47,059 nucleotides of DNA from Alphaproteobacteria bacterium (GCA_009929775.1 RZZS01000013.1:1-47059), one strand, 5' to 3'. Positions 1 to 9,772 are shown, numbered from the stretch's first letter. Made by a program: numbers and translations. Notes: generated by a model from the sequence alone, not told the origin.

Positions 1-99
1 GCTTTCGCCGGGATGACGCATTTGGGGACGGCAAGAAGATGAAGGAAGCCGGGGGGGCTTTGTGCGGTTTGCTCTTCAAATCCACTTGATATGACGAAG
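1..99 (+). repeat. Left copy of a 99-bp terminal inverted repeat
   Basis: Bases 1-99 are the exact reverse complement of the last 99 bases; base 100 breaks the match. The outer end reads GCTTTCGCCGGGATGACG, a kind of hairpin-type extragenic repeat common in alphaproteobacteria. No transposase or integrase lies beside it. I take it as a dispersed repeat at which assembly stopped. Bases 100-289 hold no gene and only AT-rich sequence leading into the nrdA promoter region. Confidence 0.9.
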
Positions 100-289
100 A
101 GCCAGAAAATTGTGGCCAAATTTCTCGGGTACCGCATGACCGGTTGAACAGGGAACGAAAACGATGGACATTGACAACGACAATTTTGTACAAAAATAGT
201 ACATAAACTTAACAGATTGTTTTCACATGATCATTTTCTTATCCCTTTGCGTTTCCCGCCAAACTCGGAATAAAAACCTATCGACAGGA

Positions 290-337
290 CCACGAGATGT
301 AGTATCCTTTCATGTGTCGGGACGCTATCTGTAGTGT
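290..337 (+). promoter_or_regulatory. Paired NrdR-like boxes upstream of nrdA
   Basis: ACGCTATCTGTAGTGT at 322-337 matches 13 of 16 positions of the NrdR consensus ACACWATATATWGTGT. A weaker copy at 290-305 (CCACGAGATGTAGTAT) matches 11 of 16. The centres are 32 bp apart, three helical turns, the usual NrdR spacing. They lie 67-114 bp before the nrdA start. The same arrangement precedes nrdB at 39194-39240. nrdR itself is not in the window. Confidence 0.65.
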
Positions 338-403
338 CCATCTCTGGAAGAATTCACGTCGAAGCCAGATCTCGAAAAAAGCCTTTCAAGAAGGGAAAAA
401 GGT

Positions 404-2227
404 ATGTTTGATGTCGCCCAGATGGAACGGGGCAATCGCGTCGAAATCGACCGCAGCCGGGACGCCAATCTCACGAAATTCGGTATCGCCACGCTCACCG
501 ACCGCTACCTCCTCCCCGAGGAAGAGCCGCAGGATCTGTTTGCGCGTGTCGCCATGTACTACGGCGACGATTCGGCCCATGCCCAGCGGATTTACGACTA
601 TATATCAAAGCTCTGGTTCATGCCGGCAACCCCGGTGCTTTCGAACGGAGGCACGAATCGCGGTTTGCCGATTTCCTGCTTCCTGAACGAATGCGGCGAC
701 TCGCTCGAAGACATCGTTTCCCTGTGGAATGAAAATGTCTGGCTTGCCTCGCTCGGCGGCGGTATCGGCTCTTACTGGGGCAATGTGCGCTCCATCGGCG
801 AAAAAGTCGGGCGAAACGGCAAGACGTCGGGGATCGTCCCGTTCATTCGGGTCATGGACTCGCTGACCCTTGCTATTTCGCAAGGATCCCTGCGGCGCGG
901 ATCGGCGGCGATCTACCTGCCGGTCTGGCACCCGGAGATCGAGGAATTTATAGAAATCAGGCGCCCGACCGGCGGGGATCCGAACCGCAAGGCGCTCAAT
1001 CTTCACCACGGTGTGCTGGTAACCAACGCCTTCATGCAGGCGGTGGAGCGCGACGAGGACTGGGCGCTCAAAAGCCCGAAAGACCACAGCGTCGTCGCGC
1101 GCGTCAAGGCGCGTGAACTCTGGATTCGCCTTCTCACCGCCCGGATCGAAACGGGCGAGCCGTACATCGTCTATCAGGACCACGTCAACGACCGCATTCC
1201 CGCGCACCACAAGATGGCGGGGCTGAGCGTCAAGATGAGCAATCTGTGCTCCGAGATCACGCTGCCGACCGGCAAGGATCATCTGGGCCAGGACCGCACG
1301 GCCGTATGCTGCCTGTCCTCGCTCAACCTCGAAAAGTTCGAGGAATGGCAGGGTCATCCAACCTTTGTCGAAGACTGCATGCGTTTCCTCGACAATGTGT
1401 TGTCGGATTTCATAAGCAAGGCTCCGGACTCCATGAAACGTGCGAAATACGCCGCGATGCGCGAGCGTTCGGTGGGCCTGGGAGTCATGGGTTTCCATTC
1501 CTTCCTGCAATCGAAAATGATTCCGATGGAAGGCGTGATGGCCAAGGTCTGGAACCGCCGCATGTTCCAGCACATCAAACGCCATGTCGACGATGCGAGC
1601 GTCAAGCTCGCCCATGAACGCGGAGCCTGCCCGGACGCCGCCGATTACGGTATTATGGAGCGTTTCTCGAACAAGATGGCCATTGCCCCGACCGCCTCGA
1701 TCTCGATCATTTGCGGCGGCGCAAGCCCCGGCATCGAACCGAATGCCGCCAACGCCTACACGCACAAGACGCTTTCGGGCTCGTTCGCGGTCAAGAACAA
1801 GCATCTGGAACAATTGCTCGAAGAGAAAGGCCGAAACACCGACGAGGTCTGGAGTTCGATCTTCACCAACGAAGGCTCGGTCCAGCATCTCGATTTCCTC
1901 TCGGACGAGGAAAAGGACGTGTTCAAGACGGCGTTTGAGATCGACCAGCGCTGGCTGATCGAACACGCAGCCGACCGCACGCCCTTCATCTGTCAGGCCC
2001 AGTCGCTCAACATCTTCCTGCCCGCGAGCGTCCACAAGAAGGACCTGCACCGCATCCACTGGGAGGCATGGCAGAAAGGCGTGAAAAGCCTCTACTACTG
2101 TCGTTCCAAGTCCATCCAGCGCGCCGAAAGCCACGCCAGCTGGCAACGCGCCAAAACCCTCGAAGACGCTGAAAAAAAACAGGCGGAGGAAGAGAACAAG
2201 TACGAGGAATGCCTCGCCTGCCAGTAA
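404..2227 (+). CDS. nrdA: Ribonucleoside-diphosphate reductase, class I alpha subunit
   Basis: Catalytic subunit that reduces ribonucleotides to deoxyribonucleotides in the cytoplasm with the NrdB radical subunit. The protein has 607 residues. Active-site residues are visible: Cys92 (PISCFL), Asn280-Leu-Cys282-Ser-Glu284 (thiyl-radical Cys and neighbours), Cys302 (partner of Cys92), the radical-transfer pair Tyr564-Tyr565 (LYY) and a C-terminal CLAC shuttle pair at 603-606. It starts directly in the catalytic region and lacks the N-terminal ATP-cone of about 90-100 residues found in E. coli NrdA, so the usual dATP off-switch seems absent. The start is ATG 404, preceded by GGGAAAAAGG. nrdB is not adjacent but lies at 39351. 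Paired NrdR boxes lie upstream. Confidence 0.97.
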   Translation: MFDVAQMERGNRVEIDRSRDANLTKFGIATLTDRYLLPEEEPQDLFARVAMYYGDDSAHAQRIYDYISKLWFMPATPVLSNGGTNRGLPISCFLNECGDSLEDIVSLWNENVWLASLGGGIGSYWGNVRSIGEKVGRNGKTSGIVPFIRVMDSLTLAISQGSLRRGSAAIYLPVWHPEIEEFIEIRRPTGGDPNRKALNLHHGVLVTNAFMQAVERDEDWALKSPKDHSVVARVKARELWIRLLTARIETGEPYIVYQDHVNDRIPAHHKMAGLSVKMSNLCSEITLPTGKDHLGQDRTAVCCLSSLNLEKFEEWQGHPTFVEDCMRFLDNVLSDFISKAPDSMKRAKYAAMRERSVGLGVMGFHSFLQSKMIPMEGVMAKVWNRRMFQHIKRHVDDASVKLAHERGACPDAADYGIMERFSNKMAIAPTASISIICGGASPGIEPNAANAYTHKTLSGSFAVKNKHLEQLLEEKGRNTDEVWSSIFTNEGSVQHLDFLSDEEKDVFKTAFEIDQRWLIEHAADRTPFICQAQSLNIFLPASVHKKDLHRIHWEAWQKGVKSLYYCRSKSIQRAESHASWQRAKTLEDAEKKQAEEENKYEECLACQ

Positions 2228-2304
2228 AGACCGACCCGTAATGGCGCCCCCCGTCTCCCCCCGATATCGCCTTTGCCGGAACGGAGACGGGCTGTGGCTA
2301 CGTT

Positions 2305-2907
2305 TCAGTCTCTTCTGTAAACAAACACCTGATTCAAACCGAACAGGAACTTGCTGTAGTGATCAAGTCTTGAATTCGTACGGCTCGCGATATCGCTTAG
2401 AGCCTCCCGACCGAGAAACGTTTCATGCTCCTCAGCGCCGTCCTGACTGCAAAGCCCGATTTTTGCGAGCGTATCGTGAACTATCCGGCCCCTTGGGTGC
2501 GGCGTCGTACCGATGAAGGCCGACCTCTCACCGTCGGCAAGAAGGTCCAGACACTGCCCGACGAACGCCTCCGGCGTCGTGATGTGCTCGAGAAACGCGA
2601 CCGACAGAACAAAATCCGGCTTTCCCGGCAACCACTCGCGGATCGTCCGGAACGCGCCAGGATCGCACAGGTCCGCGCAGAGGAAACCGGCTTCGCAATT
2701 TTTCCCGCCCGTCTGCCGCCTGTCCACACCGAGATACCGGCACCCCTTCGGCAGTCGCTGGCGCAAATACCCGTCTCCACAGGCAAGGTCGAGCACCAGC
2801 GAACCGGGATCGATAAACTGCGAAACCCTGTTCAGGCGGATGTCGCGCAGCATCGGCGACAAAAGCCCTTGCGTTTCCTGCGCGTTTGAACCCGGCGAGC
2901 CCTGCAT
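2305..2907 (-). CDS. Class I SAM-dependent methyltransferase
   Basis: A 200-residue protein with the SAM-binding glycine motif LDLACGDGYL near residues 39-48, an acidic end of strand 2 (GVD), and FVLSVAFLEHI as the post-motif strand. This is the Rossmann-fold pattern of small-molecule methyltransferases such as UbiE/COQ5 or Methyltransf_11. The substrate cannot be told. I place the start at ATG 2907 because AAGGAGA sits six bases upstream; an in-frame ATG at 2976 would add 23 unlikely residues. It follows the acyl-CoA ligase gene on the same strand with a 71-bp gap, so co-transcription is possible. Confidence 0.8.
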   Translation of the reverse strand: MQGSPGSNAQETQGLLSPMLRDIRLNRVSQFIDPGSLVLDLACGDGYLRQRLPKGCRYLGVDRRQTGGKNCEAGFLCADLCDPGAFRTIREWLPGKPDFVLSVAFLEHITTPEAFVGQCLDLLADGERSAFIGTTPHPRGRIVHDTLAKIGLCSQDGAEEHETFLGREALSDIASRTNSRLDHYSKFLFGLNQVFVYRRD

Positions 2908-2978
2908 GAATTGTCTCCTTTTTCCAACAAAAGATGAGATGAACCATACGCGTCCTGTGCACGGCGTAATACCCACGC

Positions 2979-4655
2979 CTATCCTTTCTTCCTCATTTCC
3001 TCCTCAATCAAGTCCTTTCGGGATAGTTTCCCGATCATCGTTTTCGGCAGCGGCTCCCTGCGAAACTCGATTTGTTTTGGGATTTCCATCGGAGAAAGCT
3101 TGTCCTTGAGAAATTCGCGCAGGTCCGTTTCGGTCATGCAGCGGTCGTCCTTACACTTGATCCACGCCTTGACAATTTCCCCCCGGCGTTTGTCCGGCAG
3201 ACCGCCGACGACGCATTCCTCGACGCTCGGGTGAAGATAGATGGCTTCCTCGACATTGCGGGGGTATACGTTGTAACCGTTCGTGATGATCATGTCCTTG
3301 ATACGGTCGACGATGAAGAAGTAGCCTTCCTCGTCGAACATGGCTACGTCCCCCGTATGCAGGCAACCTTCCTTCAGAGTCGCCGCCGTTTCCTTTTCGC
3401 GATTCCAGTATCCGGCCATTACCTGCGGTCCGCGCACGCAGAGCTCACCCCGGTGGCCGGGGCCCTGCTTCTCGCCGGTTTTCATGTCGACGATTTCGAC
3501 GATCGTGCCGGGCAGCGGCAAACCAATGGAGCCGGGTTTGTTTTTGCCGTATGCCGGGTTGACGCAAACGACGGGCGATGCCTCGGACAGGCCGTAGCCT
3601 TCCACGACCGAACAGCCCGTGATGTCCTCAAAGCTCTTTTTGACCTCAATCGGAAGCGGCGCGCCGCCCGACACGCAAAAGCGCAGCGAGGACAGATCGT
3701 ACCTGTCCCGGCCCGGGAAATTGACAATGGCGTTAAAAATCGCGGGAACACCAAGAAAGTAATGCGGCTTGTACCGATCTATGAGGGCGAGCGTCGCCTT
3801 CAGGTCGAAGCGCGGCAGGGCAACGATCTCGAGGCCCTTGCGCACGCTCATGTTCATGATCCCCGTCATGGCAAAGACATGGAAGAACGGAAGAACGGCA
3901 ACCATTTTTTCCTCGCCGTCGCGACTGTCCGGGAACCAGAGATGGCATTGCTCGGCATTTGCTGTAACGTTCGCATGAGTCAGCATAGCCCCCTTCGGCA
4001 CACCGGTTGTCCCGCCCGTATATTGCAGCAGGGCGACGTCCTTCAACGGATCAATGGGCACTTCGTATGACTTGCCGTCATTCTTCAGCAGATCGTCGAA
4101 CCAGACAAAACGGTCCTCATGCCGGGGCTTCCCTATTTCCGACGCCTTCACGACCCGGAACAACAGGTTCTTCGGAAAGGGAAGCGCATCGGCAAACCGG
4201 CAGAGCACAAGCTTTTGCAGGGCGCTCGCGTGCAGCATCGCGTGCATCTTGTCCCAGGTCAGCTTGAGATCAACCGTCACGATGATCCGGCATCCCGAAT
4301 CCTCGATCAGGTTGCCAAGCTCGCGCTCCGCATAGAGCGGATTCATGTTGACGGCGATCGCGCCAACCCGGGCGACCGCGAAATAGGCGACGATATAATA
4401 AGGCGTATTCGGCAGGAAGAGCCCGATCCGGTCACCCTTTCTCACACCGAGCTTTTCCTGCAGGCCCTTCGCCATCCGCGCGGAAAGAGACTCAATCTCG
4501 CCCCATGTCCATTTCCGCCCAAGAAAGTCAAGAGCCGGGCGATCACCGAAGCGCCGGGCTGTTTCGGCGAGCATGGCGTAAACAGGTCTTCCGGTCGTAT
4601 CGGCGTACCAGTCGACTTTGTTCGAATAGGACTTCAGCCAGGGATAATCGGGCAT
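2979..4655 (-). CDS. fadD: Long-chain fatty acid--CoA ligase
   Basis: ATP-dependent activation of fatty acids to acyl-CoA, at the inner membrane face, feeding beta-oxidation or lipid synthesis. The 558-residue length is normal for FadD. The adenylate-forming family motifs are all present: P-loop YTGGTTGVPKG at 212-222, GYGLSEASPV, the hinge region FIVDRIKDMI, and the C-terminal NVYPRNVEE with a lysine near the end (PKTMIGKLSRKDL). GGAGG precedes ATG 4655. The gene is divergent from the cold-shock gene across about 220 bp. Chain-length preference cannot be read from sequence. Confidence 0.92.
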   Translation of the reverse strand: MPDYPWLKSYSNKVDWYADTTGRPVYAMLAETARRFGDRPALDFLGRKWTWGEIESLSARMAKGLQEKLGVRKGDRIGLFLPNTPYYIVAYFAVARVGAIAVNMNPLYAERELGNLIEDSGCRIIVTVDLKLTWDKMHAMLHASALQKLVLCRFADALPFPKNLLFRVVKASEIGKPRHEDRFVWFDDLLKNDGKSYEVPIDPLKDVALLQYTGGTTGVPKGAMLTHANVTANAEQCHLWFPDSRDGEEKMVAVLPFFHVFAMTGIMNMSVRKGLEIVALPRFDLKATLALIDRYKPHYFLGVPAIFNAIVNFPGRDRYDLSSLRFCVSGGAPLPIEVKKSFEDITGCSVVEGYGLSEASPVVCVNPAYGKNKPGSIGLPLPGTIVEIVDMKTGEKQGPGHRGELCVRGPQVMAGYWNREKETAATLKEGCLHTGDVAMFDEEGYFFIVDRIKDMIITNGYNVYPRNVEEAIYLHPSVEECVVGGLPDKRRGEIVKAWIKCKDDRCMTETDLREFLKDKLSPMEIPKQIEFRREPLPKTMIGKLSRKDLIEEEMRKKG

Positions 4656-4876
4656 GCCTGCCTCCGGACAGTTTTCTCAGTCTCCAGAAATTTTGACGAT
4701 TTTAGTCCAATGCGACCCCCGGCACAATCGGCCCGCACCCATGCCCCCGGACTGCCCGGTTTCCGCCGATGAGACGTATTCGCAAAAAAAGTCTGGTATC
4801 CTTGATATTTTTTGGGCATATTTTGAACACTATTAGAAGCGGTATATTAGTAATTGATATAGTTCAGGTAATTACG

Positions 4877-5431
4877 TTGCGCGAGACCACTTCAAACTCC
4901 TTCTTTCCAGACGCTGCCGACAATGACGGCCTCGAACCTGTGGTTGCCAGACTGAAATGGTTCAATGCAACCAAGGGGTTTGGGTTTCTTGTTCCGGTCG
5001 ACGACCCTGTAGACGCTTTTGTTCATATCACTGTCCTGCAGTCCGCCGGCCTGACTGCGCTCGGCGAAGGCGCAATCGTCAAATGTGTTCTAAAGGGCAG
5101 CCCCAAAGGTTATCAGGTCACCAAAATCGTCGAGGTGATCGATCCCGGTAACCTCGACCCCCTGACGAACGTGGACAATTCGGTTCAGCTGCAAACCATG
5201 ACCGGGATCGTAAAATGGTACAAGCCGGACAAAGGATTTGGCTTCATCATTCCCGATGACGGCATGAAAGACGTTTTCGTCCACAAGACCTGCCTCGACC
5301 GCAACGGAATTTCAGGACTCGTTCCGGGGCAGAAAGTCGAAATGGTCGTTCAGTCGGTTGAAAAGGGCCGCGAAGCCTTCAAGGTTACCTTGATTGCCTC
5401 TTTCGGAGGATCGCATCCAGCGCCCCGCTGA
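4877..5431 (+). CDS. Double cold-shock-domain protein
   Basis: Two complete cold-shock domains in one chain, as in the double-domain Csp proteins of Caulobacter and relatives. Domain 1 has KWFNATKGFGFL and DAFVH; domain 2 has KWYKPDKGFGFI and DVFVH (RNP1 and RNP2 motifs). They bind single-stranded RNA or DNA. The start is uncertain. An ATG at 4769 gives 220 residues, but the first 36 are hydrophobic and unlike the family, and that ATG has no Shine-Dalgarno sequence. TTG 4877 gives 184 residues and is my choice. The AT-rich 4795-4870 stretch would then be a long 5' leader, usual for cold-shock mRNAs. The 3' end overlaps the opposing RND gene by 47 bp. Confidence 0.85.
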   Translation: MRETTSNSFFPDAADNDGLEPVVARLKWFNATKGFGFLVPVDDPVDAFVHITVLQSAGLTALGEGAIVKCVLKGSPKGYQVTKIVEVIDPGNLDPLTNVDNSVQLQTMTGIVKWYKPDKGFGFIIPDDGMKDVFVHKTCLDRNGISGLVPGQKVEMVVQSVEKGREAFKVTLIASFGGSHPAPR

Positions 5432-8400
5432 TCCAGTCTTTTCCCTTGTCAAAACCACGCGCCGCATTCTCCCGGAACATGAGCGCGGCGGGCGTCACAA
5501 CGAGCGTTAAAACCGTCGAGAATGTCAAACCGAAGACCACGGCCGTTGAAAGCTGGGCCCACCATTGCGTGGACGGCGCACCAACGCTGACGTTACGGAA
5601 GATAAAGTCAATATTGACCTGAAGGACCATCGGCATCAGCCCGACCACCGTCGTCACGGTCGTCAGAAGCACAGGCCGGAGACGCTGCGCTCCCGTGCGC
5701 AAAATGGTTTCCCGTACGCTGAAATCGTAGTTCTTTCGCAGGTAATCGTAAGTATCGATCAGGACGATATTATTGTTGACGATAATCCCGGCGAGCGCGA
5801 TGACGCCAACGCCGCTCATGATGATCCCGAAGGGCTGACCCGTCACAATCAGCCCGATCATAACCCCGATCGTCGACATGATCACCGCCGTCAGAATCAG
5901 GAACGCGCTGTAGAAACTGTTGAACTGCGTAACGAGGATGATCGCCATAATAAAAATCGCAACCGCAAAGGCCTTCGCAAGAAACGCGCCGGCTTCCCGC
6001 TGGTCCTCGTCCTCGCCACGGAACGAAACTTCGACCGAGGGATCAAGAAGGTCCCGGTGGGCGGCAAGCCAGGCCTTTACCTCGTCGACCCGTGCCGTCA
6101 CGTTCGCACCCGGCATCACGCCCGCCAGAACCGTCATGATGCGGCGCTGGTCGGAACGGTTGATGACACCCTGCGCCGGTTCCGGCACGCGCCTGACGAA
6201 GTTGGAGATCGGTACCGATCCCTGCGCCGTTTCAATCCGGACCCGGTCGAGCTGGTCGAGCGTGCGCTGATCGAGGCCGTGACGAATGACGATGTCGATT
6301 TCGTCGTCAGCATTGTCAGGACGGTACTCTGCAACCTGAAGTCCGCGCGTGACCATCTGCACGTAAAAGCCGAGCAACGTCACGTCGATCCCGAACTTCG
6401 CCGCCTGCGCCCGATCGACCTGCAGGGACCAGTCGATGCCGGGAAGCGGGCGGCTGTCCTCGATATCGCGGAAGCCGCCGATCTCCTGAAGAGCCCGACG
6501 AACGACCTCGACACCATCGTCAAGAACGGCAGGATTGCGGGAGGCGAGTTGCACCTGCACGGCCTTCCCGGTCGGCGGCCCTTCTTCCTGCTCGCGCGGT
6601 TCGACCGCAATTCCGGCGATGTCCGCTGTACGGGCGCGAATGTCGGCGAGGATTTCACTGGCCGGACGGCGCCGGTCCCAGTCCTCGAACTGGATTTGGA
6701 CCTGACCGATCACGTCCTCGGCAAGATCGCTGCCGCTCTGGGTCGCCTTGCCGGAGCGTGTGTAAATGGACTCTATTCCATCCATGCCAAGAATACGTTC
6801 CTCGACCTCGCGCACCAGCGCGTCTTCCTCAAAAATCGACAGATTGCCGCGCGCATGCACGAGGATCGAGGCGCGTTCGGGCTCCACATCCGGAAAGAAT
6901 TCAACACCCTTGCCGAAGGTCACATAGGCCAGTTGCGCAGCGACCAGAACGCCAACCGCCGCGAGCAAAATCCGCCCCGGCATCGCCAGCGCGCGGTCGA
7001 GGACGGCGATGTATTTGCCGGTCAGACCGCCAATTTCATGCACGTCGCCCCGCTCGGCGGCCGCCAGCCTGCGCAAGACATCGGGGTTGCTGGCTGCGCC
7101 CGCCTTGCCAATCAGCGAGCCGAGCGTCGGCACGAAGATGAGCGCCATCAGCAGCGATGACGCCAGCACGGCGATAAGGGTCAGAGGCAGGAACTTCATG
7201 AACTCGCCGACAAGGTCCGGCCAGAACAGCAGCGGAGCGAAGGCCGCAAGCGTCGTCGCCGTCGAGGCTGTGATCGGCCAGGCCATTCGCTTGGCGGCCG
7301 CCGCAAAAGCCTCTCGCCGGTGCATGCCTTCCGCCATCTTCCGGTCGGCGTATTCCACGACGACAATCGCGCCATCGACGAGCATACCGACCGAGAGGAT
7401 GAGCGCGAACAGGACCACCATGTTAACGGTCAGTCCCATGATCCAGAGCACGAGAATACCGGTCAGAAATGCGCCCGGAATAGCGATGCCGACAAGCCCC
7501 GCCGCGCGCATGCCGAGCGCGGCGACAATGACGACCATGACAAGCAGGATCGCGCTGATGACGTTGTTCTGCAGGTCGCTGAGCATCGTGCGCATATGCT
7601 CGGATTCGTCCTGCGTGTAAGTCACCTCGACGCCTGCGGGCCAGAAGGAGCGTTCCTGTTCCACGGTTTCGCGAACCGCCGCGATGGTATCGATGATGTT
7701 CTCCCCCGAACGCTTGACGATCTCAAGGGCGATCGCGCGTTCGCCGTTCAGGCGCGCGAAATTTTCGGGATCCTTGAACGTCCGGCGAAGCTCGGCAATG
7801 TCGCGCACAAGAACGGCGGAGTCGCCAGATGCGCGCACCGGCATGTCCAGAACGTCATTCACCGTCTCGAACAGACCCGGTACCTCGATCGCAAAACGAC
7901 CCGCGCCGGTATCGAGATTCCCGGCGGCGACAAGCCGGTTCGAGCGATGGAAGAACGCGAGAATTTCGTCTCCGCGCAGCGCATAGCTTTCCAGGAGTTC
8001 CGGATCGACGACGATCTCGACGAGTTCCTCGCGGTCGCCCGCGATATTGACTTCGAGCACCATCGGAATGGCCTCGATACGATCCTCGAGATTTCGGGCG
8101 AGGCGCAACAGCGTACGTTCGGGAATGTCGCCCGAAAGCGTAACGACCAGCACCGGAAACAGCGAAAAATTCACTTCCGTTACCTTCGGTTCGCTATCCA
8201 GCGTATCGGGCAGTTCGGGGCGAACTTGATCGACCGCTTTCTGCACGTCGTCGATGGCGCGGTCTTTGTCGAACCCTGCCATAAACTCGAGAAGGACGAA
8301 TCCGCCGCCCTGATAGGCCGTCGCCTTCATTTCATTCACGCCCTCGACTGTCGCCAGTTCCTGCTCAAGCGGACGCAGAAGGAGTCGTTCCGCATCGTCC

Positions 8401-8573
8401 GGCGCGATCCCTTCGAGCGAGGTCGACACGTAGATCATTGGCACGTCGATGTCCGGAGCAGATTCTTTCGGAATCGTGATATAGGCATACGTCCCGACAA
8501 TCAGCAGCAGCACCAGGGTCGAAACGACAGTGCGGCTGTGGGAAACAGCGGAGTCGATTATCGGAGCCATCAT
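5385..8573 (-). CDS. RND-family multidrug efflux permease (AcrB/HAE1-like)
   Basis: Proton-driven inner-membrane pump of 1062 residues. The layout is typical: TM1 near the N-terminus, a large periplasmic porter region, TM2-6 at about 335-490, a second porter region, and TM8-12 at the C-terminus. The TM4 motif reads SVGMLVDGAIVVVEYADR: Asp400 is kept, but the second Asp of AcrB (D407-D408) is Gly401. The TM10 motif reads GIIVNNNIVLID, so the AcrB Lys940 position is Asn. This resembles uncharacterised RND groups more than AcrB itself. Its ATG shares ATGA with the stop of the upstream adaptor, so the two are translationally coupled. No TolC-like outer-membrane gene is nearby. Confidence 0.93.
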   Translation of the reverse strand: MMAPIIDSAVSHSRTVVSTLVLLLIVGTYAYITIPKESAPDIDVPMIYVSTSLEGIAPDDAERLLLRPLEQELATVEGVNEMKATAYQGGGFVLLEFMAGFDKDRAIDDVQKAVDQVRPELPDTLDSEPKVTEVNFSLFPVLVVTLSGDIPERTLLRLARNLEDRIEAIPMVLEVNIAGDREELVEIVVDPELLESYALRGDEILAFFHRSNRLVAAGNLDTGAGRFAIEVPGLFETVNDVLDMPVRASGDSAVLVRDIAELRRTFKDPENFARLNGERAIALEIVKRSGENIIDTIAAVRETVEQERSFWPAGVEVTYTQDESEHMRTMLSDLQNNVISAILLVMVVIVAALGMRAAGLVGIAIPGAFLTGILVLWIMGLTVNMVVLFALILSVGMLVDGAIVVVEYADRKMAEGMHRREAFAAAAKRMAWPITASTATTLAAFAPLLFWPDLVGEFMKFLPLTLIAVLASSLLMALIFVPTLGSLIGKAGAASNPDVLRRLAAAERGDVHEIGGLTGKYIAVLDRALAMPGRILLAAVGVLVAAQLAYVTFGKGVEFFPDVEPERASILVHARGNLSIFEEDALVREVEERILGMDGIESIYTRSGKATQSGSDLAEDVIGQVQIQFEDWDRRRPASEILADIRARTADIAGIAVEPREQEEGPPTGKAVQVQLASRNPAVLDDGVEVVRRALQEIGGFRDIEDSRPLPGIDWSLQVDRAQAAKFGIDVTLLGFYVQMVTRGLQVAEYRPDNADDEIDIVIRHGLDQRTLDQLDRVRIETAQGSVPISNFVRRVPEPAQGVINRSDQRRIMTVLAGVMPGANVTARVDEVKAWLAAHRDLLDPSVEVSFRGEDEDQREAGAFLAKAFAVAIFIMAIILVTQFNSFYSAFLILTAVIMSTIGVMIGLIVTGQPFGIIMSGVGVIALAGIIVNNNIVLIDTYDYLRKNYDFSVRETILRTGAQRLRPVLLTTVTTVVGLMPMVLQVNIDFIFRNVSVGAPSTQWWAQLSTAVVFGLTFSTVLTLVVTPAALMFRENAARGFDKGKDWISGALDAILRKRQSR

Positions 8574-9661
8574 AGCGGACCGTCGCCTTCCGCCAGGACC
8601 GGGTTGACCTTTTGTCCATCAATGACGAATTCCTGCCCGACGGTAATCAGCCGCGCCTTTTCAGGAAGCCCTCCGACAAGCATGAAGCCAGGTCGATCCG
8701 CGAGTATCGCGACCGGGACGAACTGCACCTCGTCGCTATCGCCGACGAGCTTGACCCCAACGACCCCCTCGTCGTTCAGGGAGAGCACGGAAGGAGAAAT
8801 CCTGTGCGCCATACGTTCGGCAAGCGGCAGGCGCAACTCGACCGTCAGGCCGCCGCGGATCAGCCCGTCCGGATTGTCCACAGAAACAATCACGCGAAAG
8901 GTCCGGGTGTCGGGATTCGCCTCGGGAGCGACAAAAGTGACAACGCCTTCCGTCTCGTGGCCGTCGAGAAAGACGATTTTGGCCGATTGGCCCACATCGA
9001 TGGAGCCGACATGGCGCTCAGTCACATAGCCGGCGAATTCGACCGGGTTGAGATCGACAACCTTGAAAAGCGGCGTACCCTCTGTGACGTAGTCGCCCGA
9101 CTCGACAAACTGGTCGCCGAGGACACCTTCGAACGGCGCGACGATTTGCGTTTTTTCGAGATCGATTTCCGCCTGACGCAGCCCGGCGCGCGCAGCTTCC
9201 AGAGAAGCCGAAGCCTCGGCAAGCCGAATGCGGGTATTGTATCCTTGCGTTTCGAGCTGTTGGGCGGCGTTGTATTCGACTTCGCGCTGGGCGACAAGTT
9301 CCTTGGCCTCCCGCACCCGGGCGGCGCGGCCTCGCTCCTCGAGCCGGACAAGAACGTCGCCTTGCGCCACATGATCGCCCTCGGCGGCAAGAATTTCCTC
9401 AACCAGACCTGTCGCTTCACCCCGAATTTCCACTGCGCGCGAAGGCTGGCTGCGCCCCGACACAACAACGTCGTTTACGAAGGGAGCCGCAACGACGGTC
9501 CGCACCCGCACGTCCTGCAGGGGTCTTCCAGTTTCGACCTGGCCCGCGGAGTCCTGCAAAGACTTGGCGCTGCGCTCATCGTCCCCGACGAGGAGTCCGG
9601 ACACCATCCAGAGAATTGCGGCCACCGCAATGGCCAGAGCAGGAAAATAGGTAGCGCGCAT
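8570..9661 (-). CDS. RND efflux periplasmic adaptor (membrane fusion protein)
   Basis: A 363-residue HlyD/AcrA-type adaptor that would link the RND permease to an outer-membrane channel. Residues 1-26 form an N-terminal membrane anchor. They are followed by a barrel-sandwich half-motif (GLVEEILAAEGDHVAQGDVL), a coiled-coil hairpin at about 108-170 rich in Ala, Glu and Arg, the second lipoyl half (TQIVAPFEGVLGDQFVESGD), and a beta-barrel domain. It is the first gene of a two-gene operon with the permease (4-bp ATGA overlap). The substrate is unknown. Confidence 0.92.
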   Translation of the reverse strand: MRATYFPALAIAVAAILWMVSGLLVGDDERSAKSLQDSAGQVETGRPLQDVRVRTVVAAPFVNDVVVSGRSQPSRAVEIRGEATGLVEEILAAEGDHVAQGDVLVRLEERGRAARVREAKELVAQREVEYNAAQQLETQGYNTRIRLAEASASLEAARAGLRQAEIDLEKTQIVAPFEGVLGDQFVESGDYVTEGTPLFKVVDLNPVEFAGYVTERHVGSIDVGQSAKIVFLDGHETEGVVTFVAPEANPDTRTFRVIVSVDNPDGLIRGGLTVELRLPLAERMAHRISPSVLSLNDEGVVGVKLVGDSDEVQFVPVAILADRPGFMLVGGLPEKARLITVGQEFVIDGQKVNPVLAEGDGPL

Positions 9662-9772
9662 CGAACAAATCCGTCGTCAGGGCCGTGTTACCACAAGAAT
9701 ATCAGGACAAGCTAATTATCGCATTCATTTAGTTGCGTTCCGCTTGACACGCAACATCCCTGCCAACAAAAA

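Noticed and set aside
605-2146. Long open frame antisense to nrdA
   Set aside because: Shadow of a GC-rich gene with strong codon bias; the protein has no recognisable motif, while nrdA has all active-site residues.
7320-9029. 569-residue frame opposite the RND operon
   Set aside because: It spans the junction of two well-supported genes on the other strand and has low-complexity composition.
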